Part shown: positions 1 through 7,018 of the stretch, one piece after another
How the letters are laid out: each line of letters starts with the position of its first letter
Numbering within the stretch: position 1 is the stretch's first letter
DNA from: Alcanivoracaceae bacterium
GTDB lineage: Bacteria; Pseudomonadota; Gammaproteobacteria; Pseudomonadales; Alcanivoracaceae
DNA: 64,000 nt
NCBI GenBank assembly: GCA_029212745.1
Contig: JARGOL010000013.1
Span: forward strand, 1-64,000
Direction of reading: 5' to 3'
Notes under the pieces: model-generated
What the model was told of the DNA's origin: nothing
Database searches by the model: none
The model's input: the letters and a program-made list of their open reading frames with translations, nothing else
Position numbers and translations under genes: made by a program

Positions 1-55
1 TAACAAGGCAAAGCAAGTGGGGACGCCGTAGGCGCCCCTGTTTGCGACGTTAATG
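1..55 (+). repeat. attC site 1 (left edge cut by the window)
   Basis: The site starts with TAACAAGGC at the first base and ends with GTTAATG. Its central hairpin has CGCC facing GGCG around a GTA loop. It closes a cassette whose gene lies outside the window. Confidence 0.88.
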
Positions 56-65
56 GGAAGGGTGG

Positions 66-680
66 ATGAAGACTGTTTTTATAGTACTGCTAATACTCGG
101 AACGGTTAGCGCACAGGCAGATATACTTTTCGATAGCACACTTCACACAATGAGAAATGGAAGTTTTGACCGATATATTTACGCCAAGGGAGAAAGGCTA
201 GATTCGTTCATTGCGAAGTTTCATGAATATGCAGAGCTGGCGTCGCCGCAGTCTCCGTCGGCTTATGACGTCCAGCATGGGACAATAGATGGATGGGGTG
301 TGTTAAAGCTGCCACCTTCTACCAGCCACTGGATGTTTCTAAATGTATCTTATTGGTTTCTAGGCTGGGGCGATGAAGATCCCAACTACGCAGATGAAGT
401 CATTGGTTTAGCCGTGTCGAAAAACCCCTCAGTCCCAAGCCATGTTGTATATGCATCCAATAACTATCCGGGGCCCACTGATTCTTTTTATGGCCTAACG
501 AGCAATGGAGTCTCCTTCGTTCTAAATGTCCCTTTTGATGAGCTTACCAAAGGATATAGACCAAGTTTTCCACAAATTGACGATAAGATTAAATTGATTG
601 ATTTCTCAGCTCCCAAAGTAGAAGGATTTAATGAGATCCAAGTCATTTTTTACGGCGGTTTGGAGCAGGAGAGTCATTAA
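66..680 (+). CDS. Secreted hypothetical cassette protein
   Basis: I do not recognise this family. The 204-residue product begins with a short charged start and a hydrophobic stretch (residues 3-14) ending in a typical signal-peptidase site (SAQA, about 15-18), so export to the periplasm or beyond is likely. The mature part is soluble, rich in aromatic residues and Pro, with no cysteine and no membrane segment. It starts 11 bases after attC site 1, with GGGAAGGGTGG as ribosome binding site, and its stop codon TAA is part of the next attC. AT-rich codons fit a mobile cassette. Function unknown. Confidence 0.75.
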   Translation: MKTVFIVLLILGTVSAQADILFDSTLHTMRNGSFDRYIYAKGERLDSFIAKFHEYAELASPQSPSAYDVQHGTIDGWGVLKLPPSTSHWMFLNVSYWFLGWGDEDPNYADEVIGLAVSKNPSVPSHVVYASNNYPGPTDSFYGLTSNGVSFVLNVPFDELTKGYRPSFPQIDDKIKLIDFSAPKVEGFNEIQVIFYGGLEQESH

Positions 681-734
681 CAAGGCCAAGCAGGCAGGGA
701 CGCGCTACGCGCGCCCCTGTTGGCAACGTTAGAT
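675..734 (+). repeat. attC site 2
   Basis: This is the GGCCAAG variant: GGCCAAGCAGG in the left arm pairs with CCTGTTGGC in the right arm. It ends in GTTAGAT. The TAA stop of the preceding gene is formed by its first box. Confidence 0.93.
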
Positions 735-754
735 ATCGGGCAAGGAAGGCTGAA

Positions 755-1147
755 ATGAGAACGCTTGTCTCGGCAGCAGGCATGTATGCGCTCCTGACAC
801 TCTCTCTAGGGGGGTTCCTGCTTATTTGGGCTGCTTTCTTTCCAGATTCGGAAAGCCCTGGTTCATCTAGCATTAGCATCTTTGGATCCAAACTACCGCT
901 GGCATCTCTGATGTTCCCGCTTGCTTTCCCTGGAGTGCATGTCGGCGCATGGGTCCGAGAGCGAGGCGGCGGCCTGGAGCACCTTGCCGGCCTGGCGGTG
1001 CTTTTAAGCGCTCTTTGCTTTGCCATCTACGGTGCGTCATATTTCTTTCTGTCCAGCGCTTTCATGGCGGCTCTATTTTTAGGTCTTTCTTATTATGCGC
1101 AGTCAGTTCGTGAATCTAACAAGGCAAAGCAGGCAGGGACGCGCTAA
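755..1147 (+). CDS. Small membrane protein of integron cassette
   Basis: The 130-residue product has four predicted membrane segments (about 9-30, 46-66, 76-95 and 98-115). No known family is recognised. A ribosome binding site (GGAAGG) lies 9 bases upstream of the ATG. The reading frame runs into attC site 3, so the last nine residues (NKAKQAGTR) are encoded by the recombination site and the stop codon lies in the attC hairpin loop. The same tail occurs on three other cassette proteins in this array. Function unknown. Confidence 0.72.
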   Translation: MRTLVSAAGMYALLTLSLGGFLLIWAAFFPDSESPGSSSISIFGSKLPLASLMFPLAFPGVHVGAWVRERGGGLEHLAGLAVLLSALCFAIYGASYFFLSSAFMAALFLGLSYYAQSVRESNKAKQAGTR

Positions 1148-1174
1148 AGCGCGCCCCTGTTTGCGGCGTTATAT
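1114..1174 (+). repeat. attC site 3
   Basis: GCAAAGCAGG pairs with CCTGTTTGC; the central stem is CGCGC/GCGCG with a TAAA loop. It overlaps the end of the preceding gene and supplies its stop codon. Confidence 0.93.
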
Positions 1175-1183
1175 GGGAAAGCA

Positions 1184-1948
1184 ATGAGAAAAATAGCCAG
1201 GCTTTTGGCCGGATTGGCAATTTCTTGCGCCAGCGCTGCGGCTAGTGCGCTACCTTCTGGCGCAGAAATGCAGAACTCATATTCATCTGCTCTTGAGGAA
1301 GCGTGGAGCCATATGGATGCTGGCCGACATCCTCAGGCTCTCGGAAAAGTTGATGACGCTTTAGAGATGGCTGTGGGAGCAAAAAGTATCCGGCTTATTG
1401 CTGCCGCACACCAGATCAAAGGAATCATATACATGGATCTCGGCGATATCGAAAAGCAACTAGAACACCAACGGGAAGCGCTATTAGGATACACGTTATT
1501 AAGATCAGACCCTGATATAGCTGAGATGGCAGTCACAATTGCTTTTTATGAGGAGAAACGAGATCTCTCCTATGCAGAAAAAATTTACAAAATTGGACTA
1601 GAAAGCGCTGAGCGTGCCGGCAAACAAGATATCGTGGCTATAAGCCACTATCGGCTTGGAAGAATTGCATTCAAGCGAGGGCTTTATGACTTGGCAATCG
1701 AAAGCTACGAGAAAGCTATAGCAGAATTTCCGAAAGGCGCGGATCCCTTTGATCTCGCAGATTATCACTGGTCCCTCGGCGGAGCGCTCGCAAGAACCGG
1801 AAGAGAAGAGGAAGCCTTAGAGCCCCTTATCAAAGCTCGTGAAATCTTTCTAGGGCTGGGAGAAGTAAGTTTAGCCGCGGATGTCGAGGAAATGATGGCG
1901 CTGGCTCAGCGAGCAGTCGAGCTGAGAGAATCGCTGAATGATCCGTAG
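1184..1948 (+). CDS. Exported TPR-repeat protein of integron cassette
   Basis: The 254-residue product starts with a signal peptide (ARLLAGLAISCASAAASA, about 4-22). The rest is helical with tetratricopeptide-like repeats: residues about 30-65 (LEEAWSHMDAGRHPQAL), 150-185 (YRLGRIAFKRGLYDLAIESYEKAIAEFP, in part) and 190-225 (DYHWSLGGALARTGREEEALEPL). TPR proteins bind other proteins, so a periplasmic scaffold or adaptor role is possible. It lies alone in its cassette; the ATG follows attC site 3 by nine bases. The stop at 1948 precedes the next attC by 14 bases. The domain call is good; the biological role is unknown. Confidence 0.8.
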   Translation: MRKIARLLAGLAISCASAAASALPSGAEMQNSYSSALEEAWSHMDAGRHPQALGKVDDALEMAVGAKSIRLIAAAHQIKGIIYMDLGDIEKQLEHQREALLGYTLLRSDPDIAEMAVTIAFYEEKRDLSYAEKIYKIGLESAERAGKQDIVAISHYRLGRIAFKRGLYDLAIESYEKAIAEFPKGADPFDLADYHWSLGGALARTGREEEALEPLIKAREIFLGLGEVSLAADVEEMMALAQRAVELRESLNDP

Positions 1949-1962
1949 TAAAGTAGCCTTAG

Positions 1963-2023
1963 ATATAACAAGGCAAAGCAGCCAGCGACGCGCTAAAGCG
2001 CGCCCCTGTTTGCTACGTTATGT
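1963..2023 (+). repeat. attC site 4
   Basis: Same family as site 3, but with GCCAGCGAC in place of GGCAGGGAC and GCTACGTTA at the right end, so the outer stem carries a few mismatches. Confidence 0.92.
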
Positions 2024-2034
2024 AAAGGGAAAGC

Positions 2035-2379
2035 ATGGAAAATTCAAATAAGTTTATTTGGCTTCTTATTGCCTTAGCGGCCCTCTCAACGATCGCCCTT
2101 GGAAGCGAACCGTTGTACTACTACTTGGTAGAGACCGCTGGCTCCACAGTACCAAAAACCACCCAGGCAGCGTGGAAGATGTGGCAGGTAGCGGTTGGCT
2201 CCGTATCAAATGTGGCCTGTGCCCTGTGGCTTTGGTACGAAGCCAGGCGCGCAAATCTCAGCGTTGCTATGTGGGCGCTATTTGGTCTCGTTTTCGGTCT
2301 TTTTGCGGTTTTAATCTTTTACATGAAAGCTATATACGAGCAACTACATAACAAGGCAAATCAAGAGGGGACGCCATAG
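2035..2379 (+). CDS. Small membrane protein of integron cassette
   Basis: The 114-residue product has three predicted membrane segments (about 8-24, 48-67 and 76-98) and a short extracytoplasmic loop. It belongs to no family I recognise. A GGGAAAG ribosome binding site lies just upstream of the ATG. As in the cassette gene at 755, the frame reads into the attC and ends NKANQEGTP, with the stop codon in the attC loop. Function unknown. Confidence 0.7.
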   Translation: MENSNKFIWLLIALAALSTIALGSEPLYYYLVETAGSTVPKTTQAAWKMWQVAVGSVSNVACALWLWYEARRANLSVAMWALFGLVFGLFAVLIFYMKAIYEQLHNKANQEGTP

Positions 2380-2403
2380 GCGCCCCTGTTTGCGACGTTA
2401 GGA
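2346..2403 (+). repeat. attC site 5
   Basis: Short-stem variant (ACGCC/GGCG around ATA). The left arm has AAATCAAGAGG instead of AAAGCAGGCAG, so the outer pairing is weaker than in its relatives. Confidence 0.9.
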
Positions 2404-2418
2404 AATGGGGGTTAATCG

Positions 2419-3228
2419 GTGATTCTTTATAAATACATGAGCAATCGTACTTTCTTAGAAAATCTAAAAGTGCGATTTACTCCGCCATCGGAACTAAATG
2501 ACCCTAGGGAGCTATCACCGAGAATTCACATTCGAAATCCGGAGCAGTACGCCGGCGCCATAATAGCGCGTAATTTCCAGTCCGGGTACATAAGGCTTTT
2601 GATTGAGAATCCGAGCATGTCTGAAAGTGAGGCTCTTGCGCGTATTATGAACGCCTCGCAGAAGACGTTAGAAATGTATCGCGCTGACGAAGAAATAGTA
2701 AAAAAGCAGATGTTCGATATTACCATGAGAACAACAAACAAGAATGTTGGCGTTTTCTCATTAACCGAGACAAACAACAACGAACTTATGTGGGCGCATT
2801 ATGCAGATAGTCATAGAGGTTATGCGGTCGCTTTTGATACGGAAACAGATTTCTTTTTCCGAAGAGAAAATGATCCTAAGATTTGCGGCGAAATGGCTAA
2901 TGTAATTTATTCGGATACACCTCCAACTGTATATCTTGATCCAGGAAAGATGAACATTCCGAAAGAGCTGTTTTTCACGAAAACAACGCAGTGGTCATAT
3001 GAAAAAGAGTGGCGCATGATTCGTATGCTTGAGCATGCTGACTCAGTAGTTGAAGAAAAAATCCATCTATTCAAAATAGAACCCGAGTCAGTTATTAGCA
3101 TAATATTTGGCAGCAAGTTTCCGGAAAAAGAAAAAGCCGAGATTATGGAAAGCTTTAAGAAAATAGTGCCGCACGCAGATTTCATGAATGCAAGCATGAA
3201 TCATGAAGGTAAATTTGTTGTTTCCTAA
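2419..3228 (+). CDS. DUF2971-family cassette protein
   Basis: The 269-residue product matches the DUF2971 pattern: an N-terminal LYKYMSN, then FTPPSELNDPRE (about 21-32), a central MWAHYADSHRGYAVAF (about 118-133), and a C-terminal WSYEKEWRMIR (about 193-203). It is soluble with no signal peptide. The start codon is GTG after a GGGGGTT stretch. The biochemical activity of this family is not established; members are frequent in integrons and near defence genes, so a role in phage defence is possible but unproven. Its coding sequence is markedly AT-rich. It is followed by an attC of a different type, so the cassette probably came from another integron. Confidence 0.82.
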   Translation: MILYKYMSNRTFLENLKVRFTPPSELNDPRELSPRIHIRNPEQYAGAIIARNFQSGYIRLLIENPSMSESEALARIMNASQKTLEMYRADEEIVKKQMFDITMRTTNKNVGVFSLTETNNNELMWAHYADSHRGYAVAFDTETDFFFRRENDPKICGEMANVIYSDTPPTVYLDPGKMNIPKELFFTKTTQWSYEKEWRMIRMLEHADSVVEEKIHLFKIEPESVISIIFGSKFPEKEKAEIMESFKKIVPHADFMNASMNHEGKFVVS

Positions 3229-3282
3229 CAAGTGGCAGCACTCGGAGCGCGCTAGGCGCGCCCGGTGTGCCAAGCGTTACGA
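3223..3282 (+). repeat. attC site 6, divergent type
   Basis: The site runs from TCCTAAC to GTTACGA. Its arms (AAGTGGCAGCACTCGG and CCGGTGTGCCAAGC) differ from the main family although the central GCGCGC stem is shared. It carries the stop codon of the DUF2971 gene. Confidence 0.82.
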
Positions 3283-3290
3283 AGCGACTC

Positions 3291-3665
3291 ATGGACAGCC
3301 CTGACCCGTATAACACACCGAAGAATGGCATCTCCGAGAGTGCGCTAAGAGAGATTGTACCTTCTAGGCTTACTGTCTCCGGCATGCTCATGGCAGTTGC
3401 GAGACAGCTTTTGTTTGCTGGGAGCTACTTTATTTTATGGCACGAGGCGGTTTTAGCGATATCAGCTGCATTACCAACCGAATGGTTCTCAGGTATTTCA
3501 TGGTCTCAAATAGGACTCCTCTCGCAGATCGAACAGCTGATTATTCCGCTTATACTTACTGGGGTTTCCTTCATTGCATATCGACCATCAGTCACAATGC
3601 AGTGGTTGCTGGGGGCTCCAGTTTTGTTGGCCTATTACTTTAGTTTTTTATGGTGGACTGTTTAA
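3291..3665 (+). CDS. Small membrane protein of integron cassette
   Basis: The 124-residue product has a polar N-terminus of about 28 residues and three hydrophobic segments (about 30-48, 80-98 and 103-122). No family is recognised. The frame is open back to a GTG at 3267, but that lies inside the attC, so the ATG at 3291 is preferred; the ribosome binding site is weak. Function unknown. Confidence 0.62.
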   Translation: MDSPDPYNTPKNGISESALREIVPSRLTVSGMLMAVARQLLFAGSYFILWHEAVLAISAALPTEWFSGISWSQIGLLSQIEQLIIPLILTGVSFIAYRPSVTMQWLLGAPVLLAYYFSFLWWTV

Positions 3666-3666
3666 A

Positions 3667-3727
3667 TCGTAACAAGGGCAAGCAAGCAGGGACCCGCTAA
3701 CGCGGGCCCCTGTTGGCAACGTTATGT
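3667..3727 (+). repeat. attC site 7
   Basis: Main family, with GACCCGC/GCGGGCC as central stem. The left arm AAGGGCAAG pairs imperfectly with the right arm TTGGCAAC. Confidence 0.92.
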
Positions 3728-3747
3728 TGCTTGGAGCGTGAAAATCT

Positions 3748-4068
3748 ATGGAAGCAACTAGGAATGCATCCGGTCAGCTGTCTTTCCAGTTCCCGGAAAT
3801 GCCGAAGGCCCTCTACGCAAAGGTAACGAAATCCTTGGCAAAGGAGTTCCAGCTGGCTCCTGCATCTGAGAAAACTGCAGGTCTAGACGAGATCTTCCAA
3901 GAATTCCGGGCACAGGAAGGCGTCCTATCATTAGAGTGGGACAATTGGAGCGGCTACATTATTTGCGCAAAAGACCAGGAGGCCGAGGTAAGTGCGGAAA
4001 GTATGGCTTCCTGGGTCGCAGAGGAATGGCCGCAACATAACAAGGCCAAGCAGGCAGGGACCCGCTAA
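3748..4068 (+). CDS. Soluble acidic hypothetical cassette protein
   Basis: The 106-residue product has no signal peptide and no membrane segment and is acidic in its C-terminal half (KDQEAEVSAESMASWVAEEWPQ, in part). No known domain is recognised. It ends NKAKQAGTR, encoded by attC site 8, with the stop codon in the attC loop. It is one of the few clearly cytoplasmic products in the array. Function unknown. Confidence 0.68.
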   Translation: MEATRNASGQLSFQFPEMPKALYAKVTKSLAKEFQLAPASEKTAGLDEIFQEFRAQEGVLSLEWDNWSGYIICAKDQEAEVSAESMASWVAEEWPQHNKAKQAGTR

Positions 4069-4095
4069 CGCGGGCCCCTGTTGGCAACGTTAACT
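4035..4095 (+). repeat. attC site 8
   Basis: GGCCAAG variant with GACCCGC/GCGGGCC central stem, ending in GTTAACT. The preceding gene ends inside it. Confidence 0.93.
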
Positions 4096-4125
4096 AAAGC
4101 GATAACCGACCAATTGGGTGACCAA

Positions 4126-4446
4126 ATGTTGGCAGAAATCATGCTTGTTCTTATATTCTTTGCGCTTTTATTAGTCCTAAAAGCAGTGACACGGGTGGAG
4201 CTTGTCTTGAGCTCTCACCTAGGCTCCTTTGCACACGCAATCGATAATGCTGCAGAGCGCCAGACAGCTGCTAATCGGGCTAAGAAAGAATTCCAGGAAG
4301 TTATGATCTTGAAAGCGTCGGACATAGAAAACACATTGTCAGATATTGGTTATGTTGCTGAACTCCAACTCAAGTATCGATTTCAGGCTGAACACGAGTC
4401 CGAGATGGAAGAGCGGCATAGCGACACAAGGCGCCGTAATAGTTAA
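4126..4446 (+). CDS. Single-pass membrane protein with coiled-coil-like tail
   Basis: One membrane segment (about residues 3-21, from the ATG at 4126) is followed by a charged helical region rich in Ala, Glu and Lys (about 35-100) that looks like a coiled coil. The frame is open back to a TTG at 4081 inside the attC, so the internal ATG, preceded by GGGTGACC, is the more likely start. The stop codon is the first box of the next attC. No family recognised. Confidence 0.6.
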   Translation: MLAEIMLVLIFFALLLVLKAVTRVELVLSSHLGSFAHAIDNAAERQTAANRAKKEFQEVMILKASDIENTLSDIGYVAELQLKYRFQAEHESEMEERHSDTRRRNS

Positions 4447-4500
4447 CAAGGCAAAGCAGGCAGGGACGCGCTACGCGCGCCCCTGTTTGCGGCGTTAACT
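4441..4500 (+). repeat. attC site 9
   Basis: Main family, GCAAAGCAGG variant with GCGC-TAC-GCGC centre. The TAA stop of the preceding gene lies in its first box. Confidence 0.93.
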
Positions 4501-4510
4501 AGAGATGCAC

Positions 4511-4897
4511 ATGAAAAACGTAGCGATATTTATGGGGGCAATTCTAATTGGCATCTTTGTTTATTATTCTTCTACAGCAACTATTGGGCTTCTTGCCGCT
4601 TACACACCGCACCATCCGGTTTTCTATAAGCTTACGATTCCAGTACCTCAAGTTATATTTTCTGCCATTGGGGCGTTACTATTATTTATGGTTGTTAAAT
4701 CAAAGAAATGGCCCTACGTTGTAGCCTATTTATCCGCGGTAACGACATTCATTCTAGCCATGAAGCCGTGGGTAGAGTTTATGCCGGGAGTTAGAATTGG
4801 ATTTCTCGGACTATGGGATACCTATTTGTCATTCTTTGCTTTAATAGTTTTAGGGTGGTTTTTAGCTAACAAGGCAAAGCAGGCAGGGACGCCCTAA
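4511..4897 (+). CDS. Small membrane protein of integron cassette
   Basis: The product has four predicted membrane segments (about 4-30, 45-63, 68-84 and 103-120) joined by short loops. An earlier in-frame ATG exists at 4505; the one at 4511 has the better spaced AGAG ribosome binding site. The last residues (NKAKQAGTP) come from attC site 10. No family is recognised and function is unknown. Confidence 0.68.
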   Translation: MKNVAIFMGAILIGIFVYYSSTATIGLLAAYTPHHPVFYKLTIPVPQVIFSAIGALLLFMVVKSKKWPYVVAYLSAVTTFILAMKPWVEFMPGVRIGFLGLWDTYLSFFALIVLGWFLANKAKQAGTP

Positions 4898-4924
4898 AGG
4901 GCGCCCCTGTTTGCGACGTTAGCC
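4864..4924 (+). repeat. attC site 10
   Basis: Main family with CGCCC/GGGCG central stem, ending GTTAGCC. It supplies the stop codon of the preceding gene. Confidence 0.93.
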
Positions 4925-4948
4925 TTTTACGAAAGCCAGGAAATTGGC

Positions 4949-5629
4949 ATGCGGAATCTAATAAATCATAGGGCGGCTGCAATATTTTATGTATTTCAGC
5001 CGGTTTATGCTTGCTTTGTTGTTCAATCTTTACTCTTCTGCGGGTATGTCGGCTGCAGTGATCTGCTCGGAAGATCGATTGTATTTCATGGCCCGATCTT
5101 TGTGTCCACATTGTGGGCCATTTCTATGTTCTATTACGTAAGGAGCAGGCCAAGCTGGATGCAGTCATTTTTCGCGTCGACTATCACAACATTCTTTCTG
5201 TTGAGTTCCGCGGCGGTACTCGGCGACGCAAATTCGGGCACTAGGGTGGCTTATGCAAACCACGTCGGAAACTGGTCAGATGCACTGCTGGTTGCATCCT
5301 TAATTTCTGCGTGCCTCGCAGCAGTTTCAGTGCTTGCAATGGCTGCCCGAACATTCACTACAGAAGCGAAGAAGCAGGCTGATCGACTATATGAAGAAGT
5401 TGGAGCAAGATTAGCTAAGGGGCCAGTGAAGGCGACAATAGTTTCTTCGCAGGAAGGAAAGGAGATGGTGTACGAGGCCGTTATCTCTCAAGACATGGGC
5501 AAGCTTTGTCTTGAAATATATAAGAATGGCAAGCTGGAAAGCCATAAACGTTTCATGGTGCTCCATGCTATAGGAAGCCATCTTGATAAGAAAACAAATT
5601 TTCGCCTGGCTGATTTTTCAATATGCTAA
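4949..5629 (+). CDS. Membrane protein with cytoplasmic C-terminal domain
   Basis: The 226-residue product has four membrane segments (about 12-34, 42-64, 73-92 and 110-132), then a charged helix and a C-terminal soluble domain of about 80 residues. AGGAA lies six bases before the ATG. It is the longest membrane-protein gene of the array. No family is recognised. A four-helix membrane unit with a cytosolic domain fits a sensor or effector, but that is only a guess from topology. Confidence 0.7.
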   Translation: MRNLINHRAAAIFYVFQPVYACFVVQSLLFCGYVGCSDLLGRSIVFHGPIFVSTLWAISMFYYVRSRPSWMQSFFASTITTFFLLSSAAVLGDANSGTRVAYANHVGNWSDALLVASLISACLAAVSVLAMAARTFTTEAKKQADRLYEEVGARLAKGPVKATIVSSQEGKEMVYEAVISQDMGKLCLEIYKNGKLESHKRFMVLHAIGSHLDKKTNFRLADFSIC

Positions 5630-5681
5630 CAAGGCAAAGCAGTCGGGGACGCCGTAGGCGCCCCTGTTTGCGACGTTAAGA
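5624..5681 (+). repeat. attC site 11
   Basis: Short-stem variant (GACGCC/GGCGCC around GTA), ending GTTAAGA. Confidence 0.92.
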
Positions 5682-5691
5682 GATTTCGGCA

Positions 5692-6009
5692 ATGCTAGAT
5701 TCTGAAATCGGTTCAATTGTTTGGATGATCACATTTATGTGCTTCGGTGTTTTCCTGATGCCGGCCCGCATTTACATTGTAAGAAGACTCATTCGTGATC
5801 ATCTTGAGGTCTTTCGGAAAATGGACCCTCACCAAATTGAGGAATGGGGAAAGCCAGATGAAAGAAGCCTTAATACTTATATTCGCTCTGGGGCTTATAG
5901 GAACGATATAACCGGAAATTTCTCGAAGCTTATAACCACTTACAAATATGCAGAATATACCTACTTGGTGGTTTTCATAATTTTTATGACGTATTTTCTT
6001 TTGATATAA
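5692..6009 (+). CDS. Two-pass membrane protein, first gene of a two-gene cassette
   Basis: The 105-residue product has one membrane segment at each end (about 8-28 and 85-104) and a charged middle with MDPHQIEEWGKPD (about 44-56) followed by YIRSGAY. The neighbour at 6085 has the same layout and a similar HPALWKELGRPH motif, so the two are probably distant paralogues. There is no attC between them. AT-rich. Function unknown. Confidence 0.68.
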   Translation: MLDSEIGSIVWMITFMCFGVFLMPARIYIVRRLIRDHLEVFRKMDPHQIEEWGKPDERSLNTYIRSGAYRNDITGNFSKLITTYKYAEYTYLVVFIIFMTYFLLI

Positions 6010-6055
6010 AATAAAGCTGCTTCTAGATAGAGGCTCTATTGGCATTTAGATTTGA

Positions 6056-6075
6056 GGGCGCCACTTTCGGCGCCT
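6056..6075 (+). other. GGCGCC hairpin between two cassette genes
   Basis: GGCGCC ACTTTC GGCGCC forms a six-base-pair hairpin just before the ribosome binding site of the next gene. It has no T-run, so it is not a standard terminator; it could be the remnant of a lost attC stem or affect translation of the second gene. Confidence 0.4.
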
Positions 6076-6084
6076 GGAGGGTGT

Positions 6085-6441
6085 ATGTGGGAGTTTATTG
6101 CTTCGGCGTCGGTTTGGTTAGGCGCCGCAATTTTTCTATCTTGCGTAATCCTTCTGATTATCCACTTCATTACGCTCCATGATTTTGAAGACCATCTAAG
6201 GACATCCCATCCTGCTCTTTGGAAAGAACTAGGACGGCCGCATGTCATAAAAAATAATACCCCGAAGAACGCGATGAGAACTGTAAAGTACATACACTCC
6301 AAGAAATGGATGGAGCTCGACGACGAGAAGGCTGAAGAATTGGCTAAGTCAGCTGCGAATCAGCGATTAACTTATGGAATTCTAATGCTTGCGCTGAGCG
6401 GTATTGTTCTTCTGGGTGTCTATGCCGATTTGCAAGCATAG
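6085..6441 (+). CDS. Two-pass membrane protein, second gene of a two-gene cassette
   Basis: The 118-residue product has membrane segments at about 5-27 and 97-115 around a charged region with HPALWKELGRPH (about 42-53). The ATG at 6085 follows GGAGGG directly; upstream in-frame TTG at 6052 would start inside a hairpin and is rejected. Topology and motif match the protein encoded at 5692. It is followed three bases later by attC site 12. Function unknown; a two-subunit membrane complex is possible. Confidence 0.7.
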   Translation: MWEFIASASVWLGAAIFLSCVILLIIHFITLHDFEDHLRTSHPALWKELGRPHVIKNNTPKNAMRTVKYIHSKKWMELDDEKAEELAKSAANQRLTYGILMLALSGIVLLGVYADLQA

Positions 6442-6443
6442 GC

Positions 6444-6501
6444 TCTTAACAAAGCAAAGCAGGTGGGGACGCCGTTGGCGCCCCTGTTTGCGACGTTAGG
6501 C
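6444..6501 (+). repeat. attC site 12
   Basis: Short-stem variant (GACGCC/GGCGCC around GTT), ending GTTAGGC. The next start codon follows only two bases later. Confidence 0.92.
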
Positions 6502-6503
6502 TT

Positions 6504-6920
6504 ATGACGAGAGCACAGAAAAAACTAGTCCAAAAGTGGAGCGCCCTTTGGGGCTTCCTGGCATATGGCCTAGCTTTTGTCTTTTGGGCACCCGGGGAGT
6601 CTATTGAGGAAAGATGGATATATGTGCTTATTTTTGTGGCGCCTGTTTACTTAGTCTTAGTTAGCTCGAAGCGATTCTCCGATAGTGACGGGTTGGGCCC
6701 AGATGGAGAGCGCATCCCCGAGTTCCTGGAGAGCCGGCCAAAGGTGAAGGCATTATTTGTACTATGCGTTTCCTTTACTCTTCCGCCATTGGTTTACATA
6801 ACTGCCACCTCTCCAGGTACCGATTGGCTCCTTTTCGGGTTAATGTTCTTGATTGTCATTGGCCCAATTTTTTTTGCTTCGGCGTGGGAGAAGTTTGTAG
6901 ATGCGGGCAGAGAAGCCTAA
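6504..6920 (+). CDS. Small membrane protein of integron cassette
   Basis: The 138-residue product has four predicted membrane segments (about 12-30, 37-55, 78-98 and 105-125). The ATG lies two bases after attC site 12, so any ribosome binding site (TTAGG) must come from the attC itself. The stop codon is part of the next attC. No family is recognised. Function unknown. Confidence 0.68.
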   Translation: MTRAQKKLVQKWSALWGFLAYGLAFVFWAPGESIEERWIYVLIFVAPVYLVLVSSKRFSDSDGLGPDGERIPEFLESRPKVKALFVLCVSFTLPPLVYITATSPGTDWLLFGLMFLIVIGPIFFASAWEKFVDAGREA

Positions 6921-6977
6921 CAAGTCGCTGAAATCCGCGGACTGCCCTTCAGGCAGCCGCTTTGCTTTGCGTTATGA
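6915..6977 (+). repeat. attC site 13, divergent type
   Basis: Runs from GCCTAAC to GTTATGA with arms AAGTCGCTGAAATCCGCGGA and CAGCCGCTTTGCTTTGC and a TGCC/GGCA centre. It shares only the terminal boxes with the main family, so it entered from another integron lineage. Confidence 0.78.
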
Positions 6978-7018
6978 CACACTCATAGCCTTCAAAATCC
7001 GCGTCAATGGGAAAACAT

